A stretch of 50,400 nucleotides of DNA from CAVROT01 sp963722905 (GTDB taxonomy: Bacteria; Pseudomonadota; Alphaproteobacteria; Rhodobacterales; Rhodobacteraceae). The notes beneath the pieces are model-generated. The model saw only the letters and a list, made by a program, of their open reading frames with translations, was not told the DNA's origin and did no database searches. Of this stretch, positions 9,883-18,354 are shown piece by piece. Numbering within the stretch: position 1 is the first letter of the stretch; every line of letters begins with the position of its first letter. The stretch is taken from NCBI GenBank assembly GCA_963722905.1, contig CAVROT010000010.1, forward strand, positions 1-50,400, read 5' to 3'. The translations under genes and the position numbers were made by a program.

Positions 9883-11935
9883 ATGGCCGACGACCCCCTT
9901 GTCGTCTTTACGCCCTCGGGCCGCCGCGGGCGCTTCCCCGTCGGCACCCCCGTGCTGTCAGCGGCCCGAGCCCTGGGCGTCGATCTCGACTCGGTATGCG
10001 GCGGGCGGGGGATATGCTCCCGCTGCCAGGTGGCGCCCGGTGCCGGCACCTTCTCCAAACTGGGGCTGACCGTTGCGCCCGACGCCCTTTCCGCATGGAA
10101 TGCCGTGGAGGAACGCTACCGCAGCAAGCGGGGGCTGGCAGAGGGCCGTCGTCTGGGTTGCCAGGCCACCGTCCGGTCGGACGTACTCATCGACATCCCG
10201 GCCACCAGCCAGGTCCACCGGCAGGTCGTCCGCAAGGCGGCGACGGCCCGCACCGTCCACATGGATCCGGCGACCCGGCTGTTCTACGTCGCCGTGGCCG
10301 AGCCCGACATGCACGAGCCGTCCGGCGATCTGGAACGGCTCGATGCCGCACTCCGCGCCCAGTGGCCGGGAGAGATCGGGGAGGGCGCGCTGGACGTGCC
10401 GCTCGGCGTCCTGCGCCGGATCCAACCCGCGCTGCGCAAGGGCGACTGGTACGTCACCGTCGCCGTCCACCAGGACCGCGCCGGCGCCCGCCCCCGCCTG
10501 ATCGACATCTGGCCGGGCTTCCACGACGGGCGGCTCTGCGGACTGGCCATCGACCTTGGCTCCACCACCGTCGCGGCCCATCTGTGCGATCTGAAGGATG
10601 GCAGCATACTTGCCTCCGGCGGGGTGATGAACCCCCAGATCCGGTTCGGCGAGGATTCTGATGAGCCGGGTCAGCTACGCCATGATGAACCCGGGCGGCG
10701 ACGTCGCGATGACCCGTGCCATCCGCGCCGCGCTAAGCGATCTTGCAGCCGAGATCGCGGCCGAGGCCGGCGTCTCCGCCGAGGCCATCGTCGAGGCGGT
10801 GATCGTCTGCAACCCGGTCATGCATCACCTTCTGCTGGGCGTGGACCCGGTGGAACTGGGCCAGTCGCCCTTCGCGCTGGCCACCTCGAACGCGCTGGAG
10901 ATGGGGGCGGACCAGATCGCGCTGGGGTCGGTAAACGCGGCCGCGCGGCTCTACGTGCTGCCCTGCATCGCCGGTCATGTCGGCGCCGACGCCGCCGCCG
11001 TCGCCCTGTCCGAGGCGCCGGAGACGTCGGACGACCTTGTCCTCGTCATCGACGTCGGGACCAATGCCGAGATCCTGCTGGGCGACCGTTCGGGCGTGCT
11101 GGCCTGCTCGTCGCCGACCGGCCCCGCCTTCGAGGGCGCGCAGATCAGCGCCGGCCAGCGTGCCGCCCCCGGTGCCGTCGAACGGGTCGAGATCGATCCG
11201 GTCACCAAGGAGCCGCGCTTCCGCGTCATCGGTTGCGACCTGTGGTCCGACGATCCCGGCTTCGCCGAGGCCACCGCCGCTACCGGCGTCACCGGCATCT
11301 GCGGATCGGGCATCATCGAGGCGGTGGCCGAGCTGCGCATGGCGGGCCTTGTCGACCGGTCCGGCCTTATGGGATCGGCGGCGCAGACCGGCAGCGACCG
11401 CATGGCGCCAGAGGGCCGCACCCACGCCTACGTCCTGCACGTCCAGCACGACGGGCAGCGCATCTGCGTGACGCAGGGCGACATCCGCGCGATCCAGCTG
11501 GCCAAGTCGGCGCTCTACGCGGGCGCGCGGCTGCTGATGGACGAACGCGGCGTCGACAAGGTGGACCGGATCGTCCTGGCAGGGGCCTTCGGCGCCCATA
11601 TTTCACCGCGTCACGCAATGGTCATCGGCATGATCCCCGACGCGCCGCTGGACCGCGTCACCAGCGCCGGCAACGCGGCCGGAACCGGTGCCCGCATCGC
11701 GTTGCTGGACAGATCCGCACGGGTCGCCATCGAAGGGACGGTGCGGCGCATCCACAAGGTGGAAACAGCCATCGAGCCCCGCTTTCAGGAGCATTTCGTG
11801 GCCGCCAACGCCCTGCCCCACGCCACGGCGCCGTTCCCCGAACTTTCCGCCGTCGTGACCCTGCCGGATGTGTCCTTCAACACCGGCGGTGACGGCAGCG
11901 ACGGCGGCCGCGTGCGCCGTCGCAAGCGGGCCTGA
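9883..11935 (+). pseudogene. RamA-like corrinoid activation protein (2Fe-2S ferredoxin + ASKHA domain), frameshifted
   Basis: Encodes a reductive activator of corrinoid proteins: an ATP-dependent Fe-S protein that reduces inactive Co(II) corrinoid. The N-terminal ferredoxin-like domain has C-G-G-R-G-I-C-S-R-C near residues 45-54. The ASKHA part begins A-I-D-L-G-S-T-T-V near residue 223. The frame is broken at 10654-10659 (GATTCT). Upstream it reads N-P-Q-I-R-F-G-E-D; the family continuation L-M-S-R-V-S-Y-A-M-M-N-P appears only in the +1 frame from 10661 and then runs intact to the stop at 11933-11935. One extra T accounts for the break. The rest (V-I-D-V-G-T-N-A-E-I, G-A-F-G-A-H-I) looks under normal selection, so this is either a recent mutation or a sequence error. 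The C-terminus is Gly/Asp then R-R-R-K-R-A. Confidence 0.85.
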
Positions 11936-12049
11936 CCTTATCTGGTGCCGGGCGCCGCGTTGGCGCCCATGAAACTCCCGCAAAGCAGCGGGCGTGTGTC
12001 CACCATAGCGCAACCATCCGGTGCGCACCCAGACGACCGGGAGGTCAAC

Positions 12050-13189
12050 ATGCTGAACCTACTCAAGACGACGACGCTGGCGGGCGCGCTGGCCCTCGCC
12101 GCGGCGCCCGGCCATACCGCCGCCCACGCCGAGAACCCGATGGTCGGCGGCGCCGAGATGCTGCCCGAGCGCAACATCGTCGAGAACGCCGTGAACTCGG
12201 CCGACCACACCACTCTGGTCGCCGCCGTTCAGGCTGCCGGCCTGGTCGAGACGCTGTCGGGCGACGGCCCCTTCACCGTCTTCGCGCCGACGAACGCCGC
12301 CTTCGACGCCCTGCCCGCCGGCACCGTCGACACGCTGCTGCAGCCCGACATGAAGGACGACCTGACCAAGGTGCTGACCTGCCACGTCGTTGCCGCCAAC
12401 GCGATGTCCGACGCCATCGCCGGCATGATCGCCGACGACAACGGCGCGCACCCCGTCCCGACTGTCGGCGGCTGCACCCTGATGGCCAAGATGGACGGCG
12501 AGAACATCACGCTGACCGACGAACGCGGCCGGGTGGCGACCGTGACCATCGCCGACGTCAAGCAGTCGAACGGCGTCATCCACGTGATCGACACTGTCCT
12601 GCTGCCGGCCGAGAAGGAAGCGATGGCCGAACCCGCCGCGGCCGAAGCGCCCGCCGCCTCGCCCGCCCCGGAAGAGAACGCCATGATGGCCGATGCCGAC
12701 GGCAATCCCATCGTCGGTGGATCGCCGATGCTGCCCAGCCGGACCATCGTCGGCAACGCCGTGAACTCGGCTGACCACACCACGCTGGTGGCCGCCGTGC
12801 AGGCCGCGGGCCTGGTCGAGACGCTGGAGGGCCCCGGCCCGTTCACCGTCTTCGCGCCGACGAACGCCGCATTCGAGGCACTGCCCGCGGGCACCGTCGA
12901 CACCCTTCTCCAGCCCGAGAACAAGGACATGCTGACCAAGGTGCTGACCGCCCATGTCGTGGCCGGCAAGGTGATGGCGTCCGACCTGGTCGCCGCCGCG
13001 CAGGCATCGCCCTCCGGGTTCTACAACTTCAACGCCGTTTCGGGCGACGCGCTGTCGGCGCAGGTCCTGCCGTCGGGCGCCGTCTACATCTTCGACGAGA
13101 GCGGCGACGCCTATCAGGTCACGATCGCGGACGTGGAGCAATCCAACGGCGTTATCCACGTGGTCGAGGGCGTCCTCGTCCCGAAGTAG
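12050..13189 (+). CDS. Exported protein with two tandem fasciclin (FAS1) domains
   Basis: A 379-residue secreted protein. Residues 1-27 are a signal peptide ending A-H-A-E. Two FAS1 modules follow, at about 28-188 and 217-379, joined by a Glu/Pro/Ala-rich linker. Each begins with an N-P-x-V-G-G-x-x-M-L-P motif. Each contains the FAS1 H1 and H2 hallmarks T-V-F-A-P-T-N-A-A-F and N-G-V-I-H-V. Long stretches are nearly identical between the copies, which points to a rather recent internal duplication. The first module differs by two Cys residues and a longer insertion around A-D-D-N-G. Such proteins act in cell-surface adhesion. The start ATG follows GGGAGG. Confidence 0.92.
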   Translation: MLNLLKTTTLAGALALAAAPGHTAAHAENPMVGGAEMLPERNIVENAVNSADHTTLVAAVQAAGLVETLSGDGPFTVFAPTNAAFDALPAGTVDTLLQPDMKDDLTKVLTCHVVAANAMSDAIAGMIADDNGAHPVPTVGGCTLMAKMDGENITLTDERGRVATVTIADVKQSNGVIHVIDTVLLPAEKEAMAEPAAAEAPAASPAPEENAMMADADGNPIVGGSPMLPSRTIVGNAVNSADHTTLVAAVQAAGLVETLEGPGPFTVFAPTNAAFEALPAGTVDTLLQPENKDMLTKVLTAHVVAGKVMASDLVAAAQASPSGFYNFNAVSGDALSAQVLPSGAVYIFDESGDAYQVTIADVEQSNGVIHVVEGVLVPK

Positions 13190-13302
13190 GTCCGTCTCGC
13201 GACACGGACGCAACCGCTGGCCGCCGCACCTGGCAAGGCACCCACCGAATGTCCGGCGCCGGCGGCATGGCGAGATGGAAGACCAACGGCCCAAGGCAAT
13301 CG

Positions 13303-13332
13303 CGCCCTCGCAGAAATCTGCGGGGGCGTTTT
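13303..13332 (+). terminator. Rho-independent terminator after the fasciclin gene
   Basis: A stem of 11-12 pairs (CGCCCTCGCAGA with TCTGCGGGGGCG, short A-rich loop) followed by TTTT, about 115 bases past the fasciclin stop codon. Confidence 0.8.
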
Positions 13333-13469
13333 CAGTTATACAGTCCGCTGTGCGGAACACTGTCGCCGTTCGAAACCCGAAGCCGAAGGTCCGGGATCGA
13401 GCTGACCGGTGTCGGTACGACATACCTGAGGGTGAGATTGGAGAGACAAGGACTGGAACTTTAGCGGCC

Positions 13470-13931
13470 TCAATTACAGTCCGAGTTCTCCATCTCGTCG
13501 TCGGGCATCTGGGTATTGCAGAGTAGCGCCGGCTGCAGGTCGGTGCGCTCGAGGACGGCCCCCTCGAACACGGCGCCGCGCAGGTCCGCACCTGCGAAGG
13601 TCACGTCCACGAGCCGTGCGCCGACAAAGCTCGCGCCGCGCAGGTTTGCGCCCGCGAAGCTGACGACGGTCAGGTCTGCGCCGTCAAACACCGCAATGCC
13701 GAGTCCCGCACGGTCGAAGACGATGGCGGTCAGCCGGGCATCGCTCAGATCGATCCCCATGAGGCGTCGATCCGAGAAGTCGTGCCCGTCGAACGCACAG
13801 CCCTGGCATCTCCCCAGCCCTCGGATGTCGGCTGTCCGGTCGATCTCTTGCGCACCCGCCGCAACGGCGCAGAGGAGGGCTGCGATCCCCGCCGCGGCGG
13901 ACCGTGCGAGCGGCCCCTGGGTCCTGTTCAT
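13470..13931 (-). CDS. Exported pentapeptide-repeat protein
   Basis: A 153-residue protein with a signal peptide (residues 1-27, M-N-R-T-Q then a hydrophobic Ala/Leu core to A-G-A-Q). About 17 pentapeptide units of the A(D/N)LxG type follow, for example F-A-G-A-N-L-R-G-A-S and F-A-G-A-D-L-R-G-A-V, which should fold as a right-handed quadrilateral beta-helix. Two C-x-x-C-like cysteines lie before the repeats (C-Q-G-C) and two Cys at the C-terminal end. The frame stays open far upstream of this start, but the ATG at 13931 is the one placed before a signal peptide. Its role is unknown; cytoplasmic pentapeptide proteins can protect gyrase, but the signal peptide makes that unlikely here. Confidence 0.8.
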   Translation of the reverse strand: MNRTQGPLARSAAAGIAALLCAVAAGAQEIDRTADIRGLGRCQGCAFDGHDFSDRRLMGIDLSDARLTAIVFDRAGLGIAVFDGADLTVVSFAGANLRGASFVGARLVDVTFAGADLRGAVFEGAVLERTDLQPALLCNTQMPDDEMENSDCN

Positions 13932-13993
13932 GCGTCGTGCCCCTGATGGGGTGCGGCACACGCGGTGCCGAGATGATTTTGGTGACGCCCGTG

Positions 13994-14926
13994 TCAGGCG
14001 GACGAGACGAGCCATGCAGTGTAGCCCGCATAGGCCGCGATGAAGGCGAAGCCGGTGCCGCGGCCGATGCGTTGCCAGACGACCACCGCGGCAATCAGCG
14101 CCACGGTCGCACCGGTCATCACCCAGACGTCGAGCCCAGCGATCTGCGCCGGCACGGCGATCGGCCGAACCAGTGCGGTGACCCCGAGAATACCCAGAAT
14201 GTTGTAGATGTTCGAGCCGACGACGTTGCCGAAAGCGATGGCGGGCTCGCGGCGCAGTGCCGCCATCACCGAGGTCACGAGCTCGGGCAGCGAGGTGCCG
14301 ACAGCCACGATGGTCAGGCCCACGACGGTCTCGCTCATGCCCCAGACCAGCGCCAGCGCCACCGCGGCGTCGACGGCGAGCCGCGCGCCGAGGATCGTCA
14401 CCGCGATGCCGCCGAGGGCCAGCGCAAGCGCCAGCCAGAGCGGGCCGGGCAGCGCAGCGGTGTCGGCGGCGGGATCCGGCGTAGCGGTGCGGTCGGTCAG
14501 GTAGGCCACGACGAGGTAGGTCGCGAGAGCGGCGATCAGCACGCCGCCCAGCCAGCGGTCGAGCGCGCCGTAGAGGACCACGCCGACGCAGAGCAGCGTC
14601 GCCGCCGCAAGCGCCGCTCCGTCCCGGCCGAACCCGGCGCGGGCGACGGTCACAGGCGCGATGATCGCGGCCACGCCGAGGATAAGGAGGATATTGGCGA
14701 TGTTGGAGCCCACGACGTTGCCCACGGCGATGCCGGGCAGGCCGTCGAACGCCGCCTGGAGACTCGTGACCAGCTCGGGCGTCGACGTACCGAAGCCGAC
14801 GAGGGTCAATCCGATCAGCAGGGGCGAGACGCCCAGGCGGCTCGCCACCGAGACGGCCCCCCGAACCAGGGCCTCGCCCCCCGCGACGAGCAGAAGGAAC
14901 CCTAGGGCAAGCTGGAGATAGACCAT
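13994..14926 (-). CDS. Calcium/sodium antiporter (CaCA family, YrbG-like)
   Basis: A 310-residue inner-membrane protein made of two homologous halves, each with five hydrophobic helices. The family alpha-repeats are clear: G-F-G-T-S-T-P-E-L-V-T-S near residue 46 with G-N-V-V-G-S-N-I-A-N-I-L following, and A-V-G-T-S-L-P-E-L-V-T-S in the second half with G-N-V-V-G-S-N-I-Y-N-I-L. The acidic residues in these repeats bind the transported cations. The length is typical. It is encoded on the same strand as the pentapeptide-repeat gene with about 60 bases between them. Confidence 0.95.
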   Translation of the reverse strand: MVYLQLALGFLLLVAGGEALVRGAVSVASRLGVSPLLIGLTLVGFGTSTPELVTSLQAAFDGLPGIAVGNVVGSNIANILLILGVAAIIAPVTVARAGFGRDGAALAAATLLCVGVVLYGALDRWLGGVLIAALATYLVVAYLTDRTATPDPAADTAALPGPLWLALALALGGIAVTILGARLAVDAAVALALVWGMSETVVGLTIVAVGTSLPELVTSVMAALRREPAIAFGNVVGSNIYNILGILGVTALVRPIAVPAQIAGLDVWVMTGATVALIAAVVVWQRIGRGTGFAFIAAYAGYTAWLVSSA

Positions 14927-15433
14927 GGGGGGAAGCCGAATGATGCCGGGTCGGCGAACGCATGTTTTACGCGGATCGGCGGCCTGTATCCGTCATCTGG
15001 GAGGATAGCGATCGGACTTTAAGACCGGGGATCGAGCATTCGACCTGTATCGACAAGCATCGTCGGACTCTCGGCATCGGTCAGCCAGAAAGCCGACACA
15101 GAGGCCATTCGAGCCATGCGCAGCATCGGTCGAAGAACGCTCGAAGCTGACATTTTTCAATGAGTTGCTGTACGAGGGTCGGGGCGCCAATACCAGCATC
15201 CATTACATACGGGTTTGCGACCCTGGAATTGGCCGTATCCGGGTCTACCGGGCCCGGACCGGCTGTGCCGCATATCGGCTCCGTCGATACCTGAGGCATG
15301 GGCAGGTCGGCTCGCCTTGAAACGGGCTGCCCCCCTTTCGTCCGTACGGGCGAGCAGCCTTGCCGCCTGGCCACCGCGCCTTGCCGACCCTCGCTTGACG
15401 CCAGTACGGACGGGGCTTAACGGTCGGCATGCG
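14927..15433. other. Intergenic stretch beside tRNA-Gly, lower GC, no recognisable gene
   Basis: About 500 bases, less GC-rich than the flanks around 15000-15250. One plus-strand frame stays open for about 100 codons (roughly 15009-15320) and reads like protein in places (F-F-N-E-L-L-Y-E-G-R-G-A-N-T), but it has no start codon or ribosome binding site and I do not recognise it. It may be a remnant of an element that used the tRNA gene as an insertion point; this is inference. Confidence 0.35.
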
Positions 15434-15507
15434 GCGGGTGTAGCTCAATGGTAGAGCTTTTGCTTCCCAAGCAAGTGACGAGGGTTCGATTCCCTTCACC
15501 CGCTCCA
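15434..15507 (+). tRNA. tRNA-Gly (anticodon CCC), CCA encoded
   Basis: A 74-base cloverleaf: acceptor GCGGGTG with CACCCGC, D arm TAGCTCAATGGTAGAGC, anticodon loop TTCCCAA giving anticodon CCC, T loop GTTCGATTC, discriminator T and an encoded CCA. Confidence 0.96.
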
Positions 15508-15613
15508 GCACTCCGACCGGCCCCGCGCGATGGCGCGTCCGACCTGATACGTCCGCGCCGGCGTCCGGCGACGCGTCACGGGCGGGCCTTGCCGCCCTCA
15601 CCTGGAGCGCAGT

Positions 15614-16864
15614 TTGAACATCCTTCAGATCTCGTCGCTGCTCATCACGCTCGCGGCGGGGTTCGGCGCGCTGAACTACCTCTTCCTCCGCCTGCCATCG
15701 GCCATTGGGATCCTCATCGTGTCCCTCCTGGCGTCGTTCCTGCTTCTGGGCGCGGACGCGGTCCTGCCCGGCCTCGGCATCGCGCCCGCCGTGCGCGGCA
15801 TCGTCGCCGGAATCGAGTTCTCGGACGCGCTGCTGGAGGGGATGCTGGGCCTGCTTCTGTTTGCCGGCGCCCTGCACGTGAAGCTGGGCGACCTGCGGGC
15901 GCAATGGCGGGTGGTCTTCCTGATGGCGACGCTGGGGATCGCGCTGTCGACCGTCATCGTCGGCGTCGGGTTCTCGTGGCTGACCGGCATGCCGCTGCTG
16001 AGCGCGCTGGTCTTCGGCGCCCTGATCTCGCCCACCGACCCCGTCGCCGTGCTGGGCGTACTGCGCGAGGCCGATCTTCCCAAGACGCTTGAGACCAAGA
16101 TCGCGGGCGAGAGCCTCTTCAACGACGGCGTCGGCTACGTGGTCTTCCTGGTGCTGGTCGGCCTCGCCTATCCGGGCGAGGGCCATTCCGAGGGCAGCGC
16201 GGTTGCCGCCGCCGCGGTCCTCTTCGGGCAGGAGGCGCTGGGCGGGGCCGCGCTGGGCCTCGTGCTGGGCTGGCTGACCTTCCGTGTGATGCGCCGCATC
16301 GACGACTACAGCCTGGAGGTGCTGCTGACCCTCGCGCTGGCCTTCGGCGGATACGAGCTGGCCGTGGCGCTGCACGTCTCGGCCCCCATCATGGCGGTCT
16401 GCGCGGGGCTCCTGATCGGCGACGTCGGTACCGACAGGGGAATGTCCGAAGAGACCCGCCGCTATGTCGACGCCTTCTGGCGCCTGATCGACGAGATCCT
16501 GAACGCCGTCCTGTTCCTGATGATCGGGTTCGAGGTCTTCGCCGTCGCGTTCGGCGCGGACGCGGTGCTGGCGGGCCTCGCATCCATCGTGCTGGCGCTG
16601 AGCGCGCGACTGACCGCCGTCGCGGTGCCCATCGCCCTGCTGCGGCCGTTCCGCCAGTTCGACAGGGGCGTCACGCGGATCATGACGTGGGGCGGGCTGA
16701 AGGGCGGCATCTCGGTCGCGCTGGCCCTGTCGCTGCCCGACGGCGAATGGAAGCCGCTGATCCTCACCTGCACCTATATCGTCGTCGTCTTTTCGATCAT
16801 CGTGCAGGGCCTGACCGTGGCCCGGCTGGCCAACCACGTGGGCCGCGCCCCGGATCTGGTATGA
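15614..16864 (+). CDS. Na+(K+)/H+ antiporter, CPA1 family (NhaP-like)
   Basis: A 416-residue inner-membrane protein with about 12 hydrophobic helices. The CPA1 ion-site motifs are present: G-A-L-I-S-P-T-D-P-V-A-V-L-G-V near residue 135 and G-E-S-L-F-N-D-G-V-G-Y in the following helix, where N-D is the antiporter aspartate pair. A late helix carries W-G-G-L-K-G-G-I-S-V-A-L. There is no cytoplasmic regulatory domain. Translation starts at TTG, with GGAG about 7 bases upstream; no better ATG lies ahead of the first helix. It exchanges cations for protons for pH and salt homeostasis. It appears to be a single-gene unit after tRNA-Gly. Confidence 0.92.
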   Translation: MNILQISSLLITLAAGFGALNYLFLRLPSAIGILIVSLLASFLLLGADAVLPGLGIAPAVRGIVAGIEFSDALLEGMLGLLLFAGALHVKLGDLRAQWRVVFLMATLGIALSTVIVGVGFSWLTGMPLLSALVFGALISPTDPVAVLGVLREADLPKTLETKIAGESLFNDGVGYVVFLVLVGLAYPGEGHSEGSAVAAAAVLFGQEALGGAALGLVLGWLTFRVMRRIDDYSLEVLLTLALAFGGYELAVALHVSAPIMAVCAGLLIGDVGTDRGMSEETRRYVDAFWRLIDEILNAVLFLMIGFEVFAVAFGADAVLAGLASIVLALSARLTAVAVPIALLRPFRQFDRGVTRIMTWGGLKGGISVALALSLPDGEWKPLILTCTYIVVVFSIIVQGLTVARLANHVGRAPDLV

Positions 16865-16945
16865 CCGTCGGGCCGCCCCCATCTGATGGGGAACGCAGGC
16901 CCGGCCCGCAGGGTTGATCCCGCAGACCCGACAGGAGACTGAACG

Positions 16946-17683
16946 ATGTCACTCAAGAACATGGCGATGAAGATGGCGCTGGCCTTCGTGGCGGCCAAGG
17001 GCGTGCAGGCCTACCGCTCGGGCGGCGGGATGGAGGGCGTGAAGCGCAAGCTGAACGAGCAGCAGCGCGGCAGCGGGTCCGGCGGCGGCCTCGGCGGCCT
17101 GCTGGGCGGGCTGACCGGCGGCACGACGGGCGGCAGCGGCGGCGGCCTGGGCGGCCTGATGCAGTCGCTGGGCATGTCGCCGGACGCCGCGTCGGGCGGC
17201 GGCCGGCACGGCAACACCGGTATGGGCGGCCTGCTGGGCGGCCTCGCGGGCGCGGCCGGCGGAGCCGGGTCGCAGGAGCGGATGAAGGGGCTATTGGACA
17301 CCACCCGCCCGGACCCCGGGGTGGACGACGAACGCGCCGCCGGCCTGATGATCCGCGCAATGGTGCAGGCCGCCAAGGCCGACGGCGAGGTCGACGCGCA
17401 GGAGCGCCAGACCCTCGTCGACGCGCTCGACCCCGAGGATCCGGCGGACCGCGACTACATCCAGACCGAGATGTCGCGCCCCGTCGATGCCGAGGCGCTG
17501 GCCCGCGACACGCCCGAGGGTCTGGGGATCGAGGTCTACACCGCCGCCGTCATGGCCATCGAGCCCGACAACCGCGCCGAGGCCGAGTTCCTCGACAAGC
17601 TGGCCCGTGGCTTGCGGCTGGATCAGCCCACGGTAAACGAGATCCACAGCGCAAACGGCAAGCCGGCGCTCTACACGCTCTGA
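16946..17683 (+). CDS. DUF533 (YebE-like) protein
   Basis: A 245-residue protein. The N-terminus (M-A-M-K-M-A-L-A-F-V-A-A-K-G-V) is followed by a long Gly/Ser-rich region at about residues 45-110, then the DUF533 domain with its TerB-like helical hairpin: L-M-I-R-A-M-V-Q-A-A-K-A-D-G-E-V-D and E-R-Q-T-L-V-D-A-L. The D-G-x-V-D acidic turn is the usual TerB-type feature. The function is not known; relatives are membrane-associated. The Gly-rich repeats are codon-biased and low-complexity. A good Shine-Dalgarno sequence (AGGAG) supports the start. Confidence 0.85.
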   Translation: MSLKNMAMKMALAFVAAKGVQAYRSGGGMEGVKRKLNEQQRGSGSGGGLGGLLGGLTGGTTGGSGGGLGGLMQSLGMSPDAASGGGRHGNTGMGGLLGGLAGAAGGAGSQERMKGLLDTTRPDPGVDDERAAGLMIRAMVQAAKADGEVDAQERQTLVDALDPEDPADRDYIQTEMSRPVDAEALARDTPEGLGIEVYTAAVMAIEPDNRAEAEFLDKLARGLRLDQPTVNEIHSANGKPALYTL

Positions 17684-17735
17684 CACCATTCCCCGGCCGG
17701 CGATCGATTGGTCTCCTGAGGGGCCATCTTTTACA

Positions 17736-17766
17736 GGGGCAGCGCGTCATGACGACGTGCTGCCCC
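17736..17766. terminator. Strong hairpin between the DUF533 and fur genes
   Basis: A 13-base-pair stem (GGGGCAGCGCGTC with GACGTGCTGCCCC, one G-T pair) and a 5-base loop lie 50 bases past the DUF533 stop. Only TT follows on the plus strand, while TGTAAAA follows on the minus strand, so it is a modest intrinsic terminator or a transcript-end stabiliser. Confidence 0.6.
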
Positions 17767-17874
17767 TTGCACTATGCCTCTGGGACGGTCGGACCGGCCA
17801 GGACCGGGAAACTTCTGGCATCGCGGTCGTGCCCTGCCTAGAACGCCGGGCATGACCCGCCCGAGGACGATCCA

Positions 17875-18354
17875 ATGTCCGACGACCCCAACAGACCGCA
17901 CCGGGCCGCCGCGCCGACACCGGGTACGGAAGCGCCGGCCGACGCGCCGCTGAAGGAGCGGTGTGCCGCCAAGGGCGTGCGCATGACAGGGCAGCGTCGC
18001 ATCATCGCCGACGTGATCGACGCGTCCGACGACCATCCCGACGTCGAGGAGCTGCGCGCCCGCGCCGCCGTGCACGACCCGCGCATCTCGATCGCGACGG
18101 TCTACCGGACGGTCAAGCTCTTCGAGGAATCCGGCATCCTGGACCGGGTGGAGTTCGGCGACGGCCGCGCCCGCTACGAGGATGCCGAGCGCGACCATCA
18201 CGACCACCTCATCGACCTCGCGACCGGAGAGGTGATCGAGTTCGTGGACCCCGAGATCGAGGCGCTTCAGGAGCGTATCGCGGCCAAGCTGGGTTACGAC
18301 CTGCGGGGGCACCGGCTGGAGCTCTACGGCGTCCCGAGGAAGGGCCGTCGATGA
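17875..18354 (+). CDS. fur: Fur-family transcriptional regulator (Fur/Mur)
   Basis: A 159-residue metal-responsive repressor. A disordered Pro/Ala leader of about 25 residues precedes the winged helix (L-K-E-R-C-A-A-K-G-V-R-M-T-G-Q-R-R-I-I; recognition helix I-A-T-V-Y-R-T-V-K). The dimerisation domain has the metal site D-H-H-D-H-L-I-D, followed by G-E-V-I-E-F-V-D-P-E-I-E, as in alphaproteobacterial Fur/Mur proteins that often sense Mn or Fe. The C-terminal structural Cys pair of gamma-proteobacterial Fur is missing, as expected for this branch. Its stop overlaps the start of the DMT transporter gene by ATGA, so the two are translationally coupled. Confidence 0.9.
   Translation: MSDDPNRPHRAAAPTPGTEAPADAPLKERCAAKGVRMTGQRRIIADVIDASDDHPDVEELRARAAVHDPRISIATVYRTVKLFEESGILDRVEFGDGRARYEDAERDHHDHLIDLATGEVIEFVDPEIEALQERIAAKLGYDLRGHRLELYGVPRKGRR

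Noticed and set aside
9883..11892. A 669-residue single protein read through in the first frame of the corrinoid activator
   Set aside because: After the break this frame becomes Arg/Gly/Asp-rich without motifs, while the family sequence continues in the next frame.
15009..15320. A roughly 100-codon frame near tRNA-Gly
   Set aside because: No start codon, no ribosome binding site and no family resemblance; kept only as a remark on the intergenic region.
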